A DNA stretch of 64,000 nucleotides from the NCBI GenBank assembly GCA_052117325.1, contig JBQKJJ010000002.1. One strand, given 5' to 3'. This document shows, one piece after another, positions 34,225-43,270 of this stretch. This DNA is from CAG-964 sp902789345 (lineage in GTDB: Bacteria > Bacillota > Clostridia > Oscillospirales > Acutalibacteraceae). Each line of letters starts with the position of its first letter. Positions within the stretch are counted from its first letter, which is position 1. A model generated the notes under the pieces. The model worked only from the letters and a program-made list of their open reading frames with translations, had not been told where the DNA came from and ran no database searches. Position numbers and translations under genes: made by a program.

Positions 34225-35778
34225 TTACTCTGCTGTTTTAAACAAAATAAAGCTTTGTGCGCCTAGTGTAAGCTTTCCGTTTTCAAGCTTTGCGTCACCT
34301 ATTTGGTAAGCAACCTCTTTCTGCTTTACATCAAGCTCTACAGCAGTTTCATTTGCGCTTGGGTTTACACCTACTACAAAACTGCCTCTTTGGTAAACAA
34401 ACGGATACTTGTTACGCTGTGCATACAGCACCTTAAAGTCACCGTCAGGGCCAAGGTCACTGTTGTTCTCACGGCGTATTTTTATTATATCCTTTACTGT
34501 GTTAAAAATAGAATTTGGATTATCCCGCTGGTTTTCAACTGTAGGTGCGTTTGGCATACTGTCTACAGGCAGGTACAGGTTCTCCTTGTCAGCTGTAGAA
34601 AAGCCCAGGTTCTTGCCGTTTGTCCACTGCATAGGTGTACGAGAACCTGTACGGCTAAAGCCGCCCTCTTTGCTTGTAAGCTCCTCCTGATAGCGCATAC
34701 CTATTTCGTCACCGTAGTAAAGAAACGGTACGCCCGGCATTGTAAATATGGTACAAAAAGCAAGCTTTCTTGCTGTTTCGTCAAGATTTTTTGTCATTCT
34801 AGGAATGTCGTGGTTGCTGGTAAACATACTGATGTAGCCGCAGTCCTTTGTAGCCTTTAGATTCGGCACATATTCGTCAGTAAATACAGTAACATCGCCC
34901 TTGCCGTTTTTACTGAAAAAGCTTCTGTCCTCGCCGTCTACCTCGTAACGGAACAGTGTGCTGTAGCCGTTGCCACGGTGGTCAAGGTAAAAGTCCATAT
35001 GGAAGCCGCCCTTAAACAGTGAGCGTACAGGGTGACACCATTCAGATACCATTGCGGCATCAGGATATTCCTTGTCCAGCATTTCACGAATACCCTTCCA
35101 AATTCTGGCTGTAGCTACTTTCTCGTCATCATTTTTAACCAAAGAATCTGCCATATCTACTCTAAAGCCGTCACAGCCTTTGTCAAGCCAAAAACGCATT
35201 ATATCCTTTAGCGCCTCTACAGTAGCAAGACAATCCGGGTGGTCGCAAGGCAACTGCCACTCCGGGTGAGTTATTTCATAAAAGCCATAGTTAAGGGCAG
35301 GCTGTGAACAAAAATAATTTACCATATAGTTTGCGTCACGGTCTGTTATACCTACCATCATTCTATACTGCGGCGGTGCGTCCCAAACAGACTTTGTCCA
35401 AATATATCTGTTAGACATTTCGTTTTTTACAGGCTTTTTGCTCTCTGTAAACCATGGGTGTGTGTCAGAGGTGTGTCCCGGAACCAAATCAAGCAATATT
35501 TTTATGCCCTTTTGGTGGGCAACTTTAAACAGATTTTCCAAGTCCTCATTTGTACCGTAGCGTGGTGCAACCTTTTTGTAGTCACGCACATCGTATCCGG
35601 CGTCCATAAAAGGTGAATCGTAGCAAGGGTTCATCCATATTGCATTACAGCCCAGGCTCTTAATATAATCCAGTTTTTCTATAATACCGTTAATATCTCC
35701 TATACCGTCACCGTTGCTGTCGTAAAAAGACTGTGGGTATATTTCATAAAAAACAGCGTCCTTTAACCATTGTGGCAT
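34225..35778 (-). CDS. GH13 family alpha-glucosidase (oligo-1,6-glucosidase-like)
   Basis: 517-residue cytoplasmic glycoside hydrolase without a signal peptide, so it likely acts on imported oligosaccharides. GH13 motifs: DLVPGHTSDTHPWF (region I), GFRVDMADS with the Asp nucleophile (about 206), MVSEWCHP with the Glu acid/base (about 245), and FTSNHDIPR with the third Asp (about 323). A short C-terminal beta domain follows (LTLGAQSFILFKT). The ATG at 35778 follows GGAGGAAT. Length and motifs fit alpha-glucosidase or a trehalose-related member; the bond specificity cannot be read with certainty. Confidence 0.88.
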   Translation of the reverse strand: MPQWLKDAVFYEIYPQSFYDSNGDGIGDINGIIEKLDYIKSLGCNAIWMNPCYDSPFMDAGYDVRDYKKVAPRYGTNEDLENLFKVAHQKGIKILLDLVPGHTSDTHPWFTESKKPVKNEMSNRYIWTKSVWDAPPQYRMMVGITDRDANYMVNYFCSQPALNYGFYEITHPEWQLPCDHPDCLATVEALKDIMRFWLDKGCDGFRVDMADSLVKNDDEKVATARIWKGIREMLDKEYPDAAMVSEWCHPVRSLFKGGFHMDFYLDHRGNGYSTLFRYEVDGEDRSFFSKNGKGDVTVFTDEYVPNLKATKDCGYISMFTSNHDIPRMTKNLDETARKLAFCTIFTMPGVPFLYYGDEIGMRYQEELTSKEGGFSRTGSRTPMQWTNGKNLGFSTADKENLYLPVDSMPNAPTVENQRDNPNSIFNTVKDIIKIRRENNSDLGPDGDFKVLYAQRNKYPFVYQRGSFVVGVNPSANETAVELDVKQKEVAYQIGDAKLENGKLTLGAQSFILFKTAE

Positions 35779-35877
35779 TTTTTATTCCTCCAGTTTATAT
35801 ACTTATTTTATAACGCACCGTCAATTAATACATTTAAAAATACAGGTGCTTAACACAAGATTACTTTACAAAATTAA

Positions 35878-36678
35878 TTAGAAGATTTCAAGTAGTTTCA
35901 GTGCATTTTTACAAAATATTTTCATTTTATCTTCCTCAGAAAAGCCAAAGCCGTTTATTCTGTTTACCGACTCTGTGCGGTCTGTCCAGGGTGTATCTGT
36001 GCCGAACAAAATATGCTCCGGATTCATAGCCGAGTATATTTTTCTGAGCTTACTTTCTTCCATATATCCTATGGAGTAGCTTGTGTCAATATAAATTTCC
36101 GGCTGATTAACAAGATACTTCAGAACTTGGTCACTGTACAAATATCCGCCTGAATGTGCCGCAACTATTTTGCCACCCTTTAACTTTGGCAAAATATCAT
36201 ACAGCATTTTAGGCGTACTGTGTACACAATTTTTATGTGATAAATCTACGCCCATATGAATAGTAATAATTAAGCCAAGCCCTACGGCGTAGCTAAGCAT
36301 ATCTGCCATTTTAGAGTCGTCTAAATTTACACCCATAAAGTCAGGGTGTACCTTTATTCCCTTGAGCTTGTAGGTATATTTAATTTTTTTAAGCTCCTCC
36401 TTGTAGTCGCTGTAATAGGGGTGGACACTGCCAAAGGAAATAATGCCGCCTATTTGGTTATTGCTGCTGGCAACGGAGTTTATAGTAGGTGTATTTTGAG
36501 GCTTTACCGCTATAGGCTGTACCACGCTAATGTCTATATTAGCCCTATGTGCAGTTTTAAGCAGGTCGCTTACCGTACCGTCTGCGTAGGCTTTTGTTCC
36601 GCCGGTTTCCTCTAAAGAGGACACTGCATGTTGAGCCAAAGCGTCGGGAAAACAGTGGGTGTGAAAATCTATTATCAT
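35878..36678 (-). CDS. amidohydrolase family protein (amidohydrolase_2-like)
   Basis: 266 residues from ATG 36678, chosen because AGGAGG lies 7 nt upstream; the frame is open to 36723. TIM-barrel metal ligands are visible: DFHTHCFP near the N-terminus, KGIKVHPDFMG, TIHMGVD, VAAHSGG and FGTDTPW near the end. These features match the aminocarboxymuconate decarboxylase-like branch of amidohydrolase_2, which hydrolyses or decarboxylates small molecules. No linked pathway genes are adjacent, so the substrate is unknown. Confidence 0.85.
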   Translation of the reverse strand: MIIDFHTHCFPDALAQHAVSSLEETGGTKAYADGTVSDLLKTAHRANIDISVVQPIAVKPQNTPTINSVASSNNQIGGIISFGSVHPYYSDYKEELKKIKYTYKLKGIKVHPDFMGVNLDDSKMADMLSYAVGLGLIITIHMGVDLSHKNCVHSTPKMLYDILPKLKGGKIVAAHSGGYLYSDQVLKYLVNQPEIYIDTSYSIGYMEESKLRKIYSAMNPEHILFGTDTPWTDRTESVNRINGFGFSEEDKMKIFCKNALKLLEIF

Positions 36679-36813
36679 AAAAAATCCTCCTATAGTGTAA
36701 GGTGTAACGCAGATTATATGCAAAACCCGGCAAAGTATTTACTACAAAATATCCGTTTTTTCTAAGGACAGCCCTTTTATACATAAAAATTTTTACCAAC
36801 TAAAAATTACAAC

Positions 36814-36842
36814 TTGCAAACAGTATGTACCTTTAATATTAT
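36814..36842 (+). promoter_or_regulatory. sigmaA promoter of the mecA-like gene
   Basis: TTGCAA (36814-36819), 17 bp, TATTAT (36837-36842), 50 nt before ATG 36893. Confidence 0.65.
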
Positions 36843-36892
36843 ATAGAGTAGACACTACTTATTTTTTAACAGAAAGGATAGGTAATACAGCT

Positions 36893-37474
36893 ATGAATAT
36901 AGAAAAGCTTGATGAAAAGAGAGTATTATTTGACCTTTGCCTTGAAGATATGAAGCTTCTTTCTATTGAGTATAACAGCCTAAACGCAAAAAGCCCATAT
37001 AACAGAAAAATAATAAACAGCCTTATAGATATAGCAAAAATTAAAACAGGCACTCTGCACACACGGTATTCGGGAATATTTGTAGAGGCTATGCCCTACG
37101 ACGGCGGCTGTTTTATACTGATTACCCTTAATAAAAATAAAAACCGCAAAAAGAAATACAAGGTTGTGAAAAAGGAATTTCGCTGTGTATTTTCCTTTGA
37201 CAGCTGTGAAAATATGCTGTGCGCCATAGAAAAGCTTCACAAGGCAAAGCACCGCAGCAGCTGTATAAGCAAGCTTATTTACTGCAACGACTGCTATCAT
37301 CTTTTGCTTTCTTCACTGCGCCCTATAAACACCGGTATGTCGCACATTATAAGTGAATATTCGGGAAAACGCAGTACAAACAAAATATTTATATCGTATA
37401 TACTTGAACACGGAAAAACGCTTGAAAAAAACAACGCAATAGAAAAAATAGGCACTGCATTATGCAAATCTTAA
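36893..37474 (+). CDS. MecA-like ClpC adaptor protein
   Basis: 193 residues. It begins MNIEKLDEKRVLF, typical of MecA, and the N-terminal substrate-binding region includes FVEAMPYDGGCFILITL. A basic linker (NKNKNRKKKYKVVKK) leads to a C-terminal domain with FSFDSCENMLCAIEKLHK, ... YHLLLSS and a terminal SYILEHGKTLE, matching the ClpC-binding fold. MecA delivers proteins such as ComK to ClpCP. Divergence from Bacillus MecA is strong, so the assignment is by pattern of segments rather than by a single motif. GAAAGGATAGG lies upstream. Confidence 0.72.
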   Translation: MNIEKLDEKRVLFDLCLEDMKLLSIEYNSLNAKSPYNRKIINSLIDIAKIKTGTLHTRYSGIFVEAMPYDGGCFILITLNKNKNRKKKYKVVKKEFRCVFSFDSCENMLCAIEKLHKAKHRSSCISKLIYCNDCYHLLLSSLRPINTGMSHIISEYSGKRSTNKIFISYILEHGKTLEKNNAIEKIGTALCKS

Positions 37475-37506
37475 TGAGCATAACACAGTGCTTAGTACCG
37501 TAAGCC

Positions 37507-38178
37507 TTAGGCGTTATCGCTTAAGGCTTTTAATTCTTCTATAGCCTTTTTAGGGTCGTCGGCTTTAAACACACCTGTGCCGGACACGCAAATGTCTATG
37601 CCTGCCTTGGCACACTGTTGTATTGTACCTGCGTTAATTCCGCCGTCTGCCTCAAGCACAATGCTTACTCCCTGCCTTTGTGCCTCTGCTTTAATTTCTG
37701 CTGCCTTTGGCAGCATATCTGCCATAAAGGATTGTCCGCCAAAGCCCGGCTCTACAGTCATAATAAGCACCATATAAATATCCTTTAAGTACGGGAAAAC
37801 CGCACTTGCCGGTGTATTTGGCTTTATAACCAAGCCTGCCTTTACTCCGGCGCCGTTTATTTTGTCGATAGTCTTTTGTATGTCTGACTTTGCCTCTACA
37901 TGAAATGTAATTATATCTGCCCCGGCGTTTACAAAATCATCGGCATAATCAAGGGGATTGTCAATCATAAGATGCACATCAAAGGGAACATCTGTAAATT
38001 TTCTTACAGCCTTTATTACAGGGGCACCAAAGGTTATGTTTGGTACAAAGGCACCGTCCATAACATCAAGATGCATATAGTCGGCGCCTGCCTTGTCCAT
38101 TCTGACAATTTCCTCGCCCATTTTTGAAAAGTCACAGGATAATAAAGATGGTGCTATTTTCATTTTAGTTTTCTCCAT
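37507..38178 (-). CDS. rpe: ribulose-phosphate 3-epimerase
   Basis: Interconverts ribulose-5-phosphate and xylulose-5-phosphate in the pentose phosphate pathway. 223 residues (218 from the internal ATG), a TIM barrel with IAPSLLSCDF, MHLDVMDGAFVPNITFG (metal-binding His and Asp), DVHLMIDNP, VEPGFGGQSF and EADGGINAGT. It lies 29 nt after the large P-type-ATPase-like gene on the same strand, so the two are likely in one operon with rlmB. Confidence 0.96.
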   Translation of the reverse strand: MEKTKMKIAPSLLSCDFSKMGEEIVRMDKAGADYMHLDVMDGAFVPNITFGAPVIKAVRKFTDVPFDVHLMIDNPLDYADDFVNAGADIITFHVEAKSDIQKTIDKINGAGVKAGLVIKPNTPASAVFPYLKDIYMVLIMTVEPGFGGQSFMADMLPKAAEIKAEAQRQGVSIVLEADGGINAGTIQQCAKAGIDICVSGTGVFKADDPKKAIEELKALSDNA

Positions 38179-38207
38179 TCATTTACAAATTTCACTTATA
38201 AAAAATA

Positions 38208-41200
38208 CTATGGCTTTTGAATAAGGGGTACAAACACAGAGGCAAGCACCCAAAACAGCATAAAGCACAAGAGCTCAAATGCGTTCATACATTGGTCGCC
38301 TGAAGCCAACGCAACGGCAGAGGTTGCAAGAGCACCTGTTATAATACCCAAAGCCTGAATAATAACCGCTATGTTTATATTGGACCTTATTTTTATACAG
38401 CCCACAACGGCACGGGCAAGGGAATACAGTTTGCCTCTTGTACCGATATAACACCTTGCCTTGCGGCTTTTTTCTTTTATAGCGGCCTTGCAGATATTAC
38501 CAAGTGAATTCGGCAATATTTTAACAGAGCCAATATGCAAATCATAATCTGCGGCAATGCGCTTAGCAGTAATGTTAGGGTCGGCAGTGCGGACTATTAC
38601 CGACACGCCGTTGTCCTCCAGGCGGCAAAACTCTTTCTTTATCTTTTCATCAGGAGCATACGCCGTAACCACCATGGCCACAAGCTGACCTGCATTGGCA
38701 ATATATGTAACATTTCTGTGTTCATCTAGGAAAGGGCGCTCCTCCTCGTATGGCGGAACCTCCACTCCGTATTTTTCCAACAGCTCTCGTCTGCCTATAA
38801 GCACACGCTCACCGCCTATCCAGCCAAGCAAGCCCTTGTTTTCTTCAAACTTAATGCTGTCTACATATGGCAGACTGTCTTCTTTACTGCTGATAACCTC
38901 TGAAAATACATAGGTCAGAGAGGTATTTGCAACCCTTAGCACCGCCGCCGCATTCAGCAAGCAGGACTCAAGGTTAAATGTAACATAAGGCTTTAAAGCC
39001 ACCAGCTTAACAGAGTTTCTCGGATAAAGCTCTCTGCTGTCGGTCATAATAGCCGCAGTGTCAACAAACTGTGTTACCGCAGGATAACCTACTATCATAG
39101 CATCACTGCGTATAGCCTTTTTACACAACAGCTTCATAGGCAGATTTACCGCAATCATACAAGCCGCCGGTATGCACAAACAGGACACCATAGCAAATGC
39201 CGAGAAAGCCCCGGACACGCTTTTATAAATTATACCGTGTGCAATAGCAACAATTACGGCGCACACCAAACCAATAAGAGAAAATTTTGACGCCATTGTT
39301 TCACTTGGGTCTTTTGCTCTTGAAAGTTTTAAAAAGTTGCTGTAGAACAAGGTTCTTCTTTGGTAGGCGATTATAGGGTCTGCCGCATTTGTGCCGTGTA
39401 CCATTTTTTCGGCACTCTTTTTATCGTTTAATATTGCCGCCGCATACTTACGCCTATCCTGCGCAACAAATCTGAAATTATCCTTAATTCTTAGCTCCAT
39501 TATAAGCTTACCTAAGGAATTAAGCGCTAAGGCAAACAGCACCAAAATTACATACAAACACTGTCCGCCGTAGTAGAAGTCCTGACTGTCAAAAAATGCT
39601 ACTACGCACTGTATAAGCGTCGCAACTACGGCTACAGACACCGCCGTATCTGAATTGCCTTTAAAACCAAGTAAAGGTATAAGACCGTTTTTTACCGTTA
39701 CTGCCGACACACCTACTGCTATACACAGCAATACAAGGTTTGACACACAGTAAATCATATCTGCGTTTGCAATAATATCTTCAAAGGAATTTGCAAAAAA
39801 GCGCTGAATAACAGCTACACACATTGCTACAGCAAATATAATACCCACTACAAGGGTTCTGAAAAACAGCTTGCGTATGTTCATATTAATTTCTACCATT
39901 ACCGCCCTTGCGTCCTGAGGAGTTTCGTAATCCTCTATTGGCTCTGCGTCAAGAGGGTTATCGGTAGAAACGCTGTATGCCGCTGACGAACCATATTCGC
40001 CAAGCATTTTGTCCTGTGCCGATTTCTTCTTTTCGTTTTCCTTAATCAGCTTTTTCAGCTGTTTTTTCTTTTCTTTTTTCGCAAGCTTCGCTTCTTTTTC
40101 TTTTAGCTTTTTCAGCTGTTTTTCGCTTAGCTTTTCTTTTTTGCCGCTTTTGTTCTTTTCTTCGGCGTCCTGTTGCTCCTCGCCGTCAAGATCCTCTTTT
40201 AGGTCTGCATTGTCAATAAGAATATTATCGTCACTTTCGTCTTCCTGCAGTACCTCCGCCTCGTTTGCAGGTGCTTCAAAGGATTCGTCAATTTCATCAG
40301 CTGTACTTGTAAAGCTTGTAGTAGCTGTGGTAATTATTTCCTCTTGTAAAGCCTCCTCCTGTTTTCTGGCCTGTTCAGCCTTTTTGGCCTCCAGCACCTC
40401 CGGCTCCAAATACGCCTCGTAGGCTTTCATAAGTATTGGCGAAAGCTTGCCTATTTCAACATTGAAGGTCTCGGAGGCGGTTTCAATGGTATACATAGGC
40501 TCTATGTCGCCCTCTATAAATATGTTTCCGTTTACCTTTTGCACTGTGGCAAAGCTCATATCAATATCGGCTATAGGTGCCGTATCTTTTTTAGGCCGGC
40601 TGTTGTCGGTATTGTCAGAAACAGCAGGCTCCGGGCTTGATTCATTGCTGATATGTACTTTACTTTCTTTGGGCTGTTTATTATCCTGATTAATTACAGG
40701 TGATTTTTCTGAATCGGAATTATTTTTTTGAGCAAGCAAAGTATCCGAAAGTTCTTCGTCACTTACATATTCGTCAGGCTTAGCGTTAAGCGCCTGTCCT
40801 ATTTTGAATATTGAATTAAAAAGGGACTTCTTCTTTTTCCTTGGCCTTTTTTCCGGTTCTTTTGTCAGCTTGTCCAGATCATACAGCTTCTCGTTTTCCT
40901 GGGCCAGTTCTTCATATGCGTCGTCCTCGTACGCATCGTCTGCGTCATCGTCGTCCTCATCATCTTCAGGCTCTTCTTCTTTTTTATTTCTTTTGTTTAC
41001 AAGCTTTCCGGATTTCTTTTTCTTTTTTTCGTCACTCTTTTTTTCTTTGTTTTTCTCCTGCTCAACCCTTTCGTGACTGCCTACAAGCTCTACATCATCC
41101 TCATTTTCCACTGCCGTTTCCTGCGGGTCGCTTTCTTGATTTTCGTCAAAGTGGGGATCGCTGTCAACTATTTTTAAAAACGGCTTTCGCGGTTTATCCT

Positions 41201-41384
41201 GTTTTTCGTTATCAGAATCGGTTTGAGCAACCGTTGCTTTTTTTCTGCCCTTTGGAGCAGGCGCTACAGCCTCCTTAAGGGTTCGTTTTTCTCTTTCTCT
41301 TTGCTCAATAACATCCTTTTCCGTAGTAGTTACAAGCTTTTTTAATTTATCCAGAAATCCATTCTTTTCTTTATCTTTATCCAA
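38208..41384 (-). CDS. P-type-ATPase-like membrane protein with large charged N-terminal region
   Basis: About 1058 residues; a TTG start at 41384 is likeliest, as an AAGAG stretch lies about 8 nt upstream, though TTG 41393 is possible. Residues 1-500 are cytoplasmic and highly charged (Lys/Glu/Asp runs such as KKKKKSGKLVNKRNKKEEEP), with an apparent conserved island around 285-345. From about 507 come six helices, a cytoplasmic domain and two C-terminal helices, the P1B-type layout. FVDTAAIMTDSRELYP stands where the phosphorylation motif DKTGT would be, and RTADPN replaces TGDN; no TGE actuator motif is seen. It therefore looks like a catalytically dead ATPase. It lies between rlmB and rpe. 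Confidence 0.78.
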   Translation of the reverse strand: MDKDKEKNGFLDKLKKLVTTTEKDVIEQREREKRTLKEAVAPAPKGRKKATVAQTDSDNEKQDKPRKPFLKIVDSDPHFDENQESDPQETAVENEDDVELVGSHERVEQEKNKEKKSDEKKKKKSGKLVNKRNKKEEEPEDDEDDDDADDAYEDDAYEELAQENEKLYDLDKLTKEPEKRPRKKKKSLFNSIFKIGQALNAKPDEYVSDEELSDTLLAQKNNSDSEKSPVINQDNKQPKESKVHISNESSPEPAVSDNTDNSRPKKDTAPIADIDMSFATVQKVNGNIFIEGDIEPMYTIETASETFNVEIGKLSPILMKAYEAYLEPEVLEAKKAEQARKQEEALQEEIITTATTSFTSTADEIDESFEAPANEAEVLQEDESDDNILIDNADLKEDLDGEEQQDAEEKNKSGKKEKLSEKQLKKLKEKEAKLAKKEKKKQLKKLIKENEKKKSAQDKMLGEYGSSAAYSVSTDNPLDAEPIEDYETPQDARAVMVEINMNIRKLFFRTLVVGIIFAVAMCVAVIQRFFANSFEDIIANADMIYCVSNLVLLCIAVGVSAVTVKNGLIPLLGFKGNSDTAVSVAVVATLIQCVVAFFDSQDFYYGGQCLYVILVLFALALNSLGKLIMELRIKDNFRFVAQDRRKYAAAILNDKKSAEKMVHGTNAADPIIAYQRRTLFYSNFLKLSRAKDPSETMASKFSLIGLVCAVIVAIAHGIIYKSVSGAFSAFAMVSCLCIPAACMIAVNLPMKLLCKKAIRSDAMIVGYPAVTQFVDTAAIMTDSRELYPRNSVKLVALKPYVTFNLESCLLNAAAVLRVANTSLTYVFSEVISSKEDSLPYVDSIKFEENKGLLGWIGGERVLIGRRELLEKYGVEVPPYEEERPFLDEHRNVTYIANAGQLVAMVVTAYAPDEKIKKEFCRLEDNGVSVIVRTADPNITAKRIAADYDLHIGSVKILPNSLGNICKAAIKEKSRKARCYIGTRGKLYSLARAVVGCIKIRSNINIAVIIQALGIITGALATSAVALASGDQCMNAFELLCFMLFWVLASVFVPLIQKP

Positions 41385-41448
41385 TATTATCAACTCTTTT
41401 CTAAAACGGATAATCAGTCATTATACTCCTGTATTTATTAAACGGGGA

Positions 41449-42273
41449 TTAACCCTCTCTTTGTCTTAGTACATCATACATAAGCACGCCGGCGGCTACC
41501 GAAGCATTAAGGGAATTTATCTTGCCCTTCATAGGCAAAGAAAGAATGCCGTCGCACTTACTGCGCACAAGCCTGCCAATGCCCTTGCCCTCGTTGCCTA
41601 TTACAAGTGCAACTGCACCCTTTAGGTCCGTTTTTGCCGGGTCGGAGCCCTCCATATCGGCGCCAAACACCCACACGCCTCTTTCTTTAAGCTCATCAAT
41701 TACATTTGGTATATTAGTTACCCTTACAACATTTACATATTCTACAGCACCGGCAGACGATTTGCCTACGGTGTAGCCCAGGCCGGCACTTCTTCTTTTA
41801 GGTATTATAATACCGTGGGCACCTGTACATTCTGCTGTACGAATAATTGCCCCCAAGTTGTGCGGGTCTTCTATTTCGTCAAGGACAATAATAAAGGGCT
41901 GCTCGCCCTTTTGCTGGGCATCCGCAAAAATGTCGTCAAGGGTTGCATACTCTTTAACAGACGCCATTGCCGCCACACCCTGGTGAACGGCGCCGCCGCA
42001 CATATAATCAAGCTTTTTGCTGTCAACCTCTTTTACAGGAATACCCTTGTCTTTTGCCATAGCCACAAGCACGCCTGTAGCACCGCCCTTGCTGCCCCTT
42101 GCCACAAGAAGCGACTCAATAGCCCTGCCGCTGTTTAAAGCCTCTTTTACACAATTTCTGCCTACTATTATGTCATTATACCTTTGGGTATCGTTACTGT
42201 GTTTACCTGCAGAGCGGGCAATTTCATCGTCAGATTTTTGGTGTATTTTTTTATTTTTATAATTTTCCTTCAT
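41449..42273 (-). CDS. rlmB: 23S rRNA 2'-O-methyltransferase RlmB (TrmH/SpoU family)
   Basis: Methylates a guanosine ribose in 23S rRNA (G2251 in E. coli). 274 residues from ATG 42273; AGGTTGT lies upstream, and a TTG at 42282 is the alternative. A charged N-terminal extension is followed by the substrate domain (about 35-110) and the SPOUT domain with LDEIEDPHNLGAIIRTAECT, VGKSSAGAVEYV, LVIGNEGKGIGRLV and SLNASVAAGVLMYD. It is the first gene of the unit rlmB, ATPase-like gene, rpe. Confidence 0.93.
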   Translation of the reverse strand: MKENYKNKKIHQKSDDEIARSAGKHSNDTQRYNDIIVGRNCVKEALNSGRAIESLLVARGSKGGATGVLVAMAKDKGIPVKEVDSKKLDYMCGGAVHQGVAAMASVKEYATLDDIFADAQQKGEQPFIIVLDEIEDPHNLGAIIRTAECTGAHGIIIPKRRSAGLGYTVGKSSAGAVEYVNVVRVTNIPNVIDELKERGVWVFGADMEGSDPAKTDLKGAVALVIGNEGKGIGRLVRSKCDGILSLPMKGKINSLNASVAAGVLMYDVLRQREG

Positions 42274-42314
42274 TCGGTACAACCTGCCATTTTATTTTTT
42301 TGCATATATATTTG

Positions 42315-42342
42315 ATTATAACACATATAAAAAAAATAGCAA
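42315..42342 (-). promoter_or_regulatory. promoter of the rlmB unit
   Basis: On the - strand TTGCTA (42342-42337), 16 bp, TATAAT (42320-42315) preceded by TGT (extended -10), about 42 nt before rlmB. Confidence 0.7.
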
Positions 42343-42360
42343 ATAATTTCAGTAAAATTG

Positions 42361-42939
42361 TTATATCTCCTGTGTTCCCATAAAGAATGCACCAACATCA
42401 ATATTTTTCGGGATAATTCCGTACATACCGGTAACAGGGTCTTTAAATAAGTCTATGTGAGGCGGAACAGCCGTAAAGCAAAAATACATTGCTCCAAACA
42501 AGAACAGTAACCCTAATGCAAATGGAAACAGTCCCCTAACATCCCTTTGCCCCGTAGTAAGCTTAAAGCTAAACAGCTGCGAAAAACATATCCACACAAA
42601 CACGCTTAAAATGTCAAGCCATAAAATACTGTAGCCTATAATTGAGGAATATAGATAATAAAAGCTAATTATTAATATACACTGCAAGTACAGACCAAAA
42701 ACCTTGGCAACAACAAACTGCCTAAAATACCCTATTGAAAAAGCAAGCTCTATAACGCCCCACACTAAATAGGGAAAGGCAAAAATTTTTATGTGCTCCC
42801 ATACGCTTTCATTTACAGAGCCAAACAAAATACCCACCACATTTTTGTTGCTCCACTCGTACAAAAAATGCAGCAGAGTACCGCATACAAAAACAAAAAC
42901 AGCCCCTGCAAATTCGAGCCTTTTTAGCTTTTTGTCCAT
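42361..42939 (-). CDS. DUF6512 family membrane protein
   Basis: 192 residues with about six transmembrane helices. The N-terminal FLYEWSNKNVVGILFGSVNE, followed by SVWEHIKIFAFPYL, is the recognisable family stretch. Function unknown. GAGGTGG precedes ATG 42939. It lies directly upstream of the rlmB promoter region and appears independent. Confidence 0.8.
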   Translation of the reverse strand: MDKKLKRLEFAGAVFVFVCGTLLHFLYEWSNKNVVGILFGSVNESVWEHIKIFAFPYLVWGVIELAFSIGYFRQFVVAKVFGLYLQCILIISFYYLYSSIIGYSILWLDILSVFVWICFSQLFSFKLTTGQRDVRGLFPFALGLLFLFGAMYFCFTAVPPHIDLFKDPVTGMYGIIPKNIDVGAFFMGTQEI

Positions 42940-43006
42940 ACTACCACCTCAACAAATATATAATAATTTGTATGAAATGGTTACTTAATATATTACCCTG
43001 ACTATT

Positions 43007-43270
43007 TTACAATAGGTTCATAAAAATAAATGTCAAAAAAGCTCCTACAGCAGAGGCACAGCCCAGTCTTATAGTCCAGTAGGCTATGGCGTGGCGTTTT
43101 TTTATGGCTGATGGGGCTGACATAGAAAACAACATCTTTTTAGCCTCTTTTTCAAGTAAGCTTCTATTAACATCGGTGTACTCAGGCTTAAGCACAAGCA
43201 ACGCCCTTTCGTAGTAGATATTTCCTGTGTCTGTTACCTCAATAATCGTTCTGTTAATACCTTTAATCAT
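43007..43270 (-). CDS. small single-helix membrane protein
   Basis: Not recognised. 87 residues: a soluble part (about 1-60, charged, with IIEVTDTGNIYYERALLVLK) and one C-terminal helix (LGCASAVGAFLTFIFM). The ATG at 43270 has AGGAGT upstream, which supports a real gene. It lies 67 nt after the DUF6512 gene's stop, against the AT-rich intergenic stretch. Confidence 0.7.
   Translation of the reverse strand: MIKGINRTIIEVTDTGNIYYERALLVLKPEYTDVNRSLLEKEAKKMLFSMSAPSAIKKRHAIAYWTIRLGCASAVGAFLTFIFMNLL

Noticed and set aside
40009..41278. Ser/Phe-rich + strand open frames
   Set aside because: Antisense reflections of the Lys/Glu-rich coding region of the P-type-ATPase-like gene.
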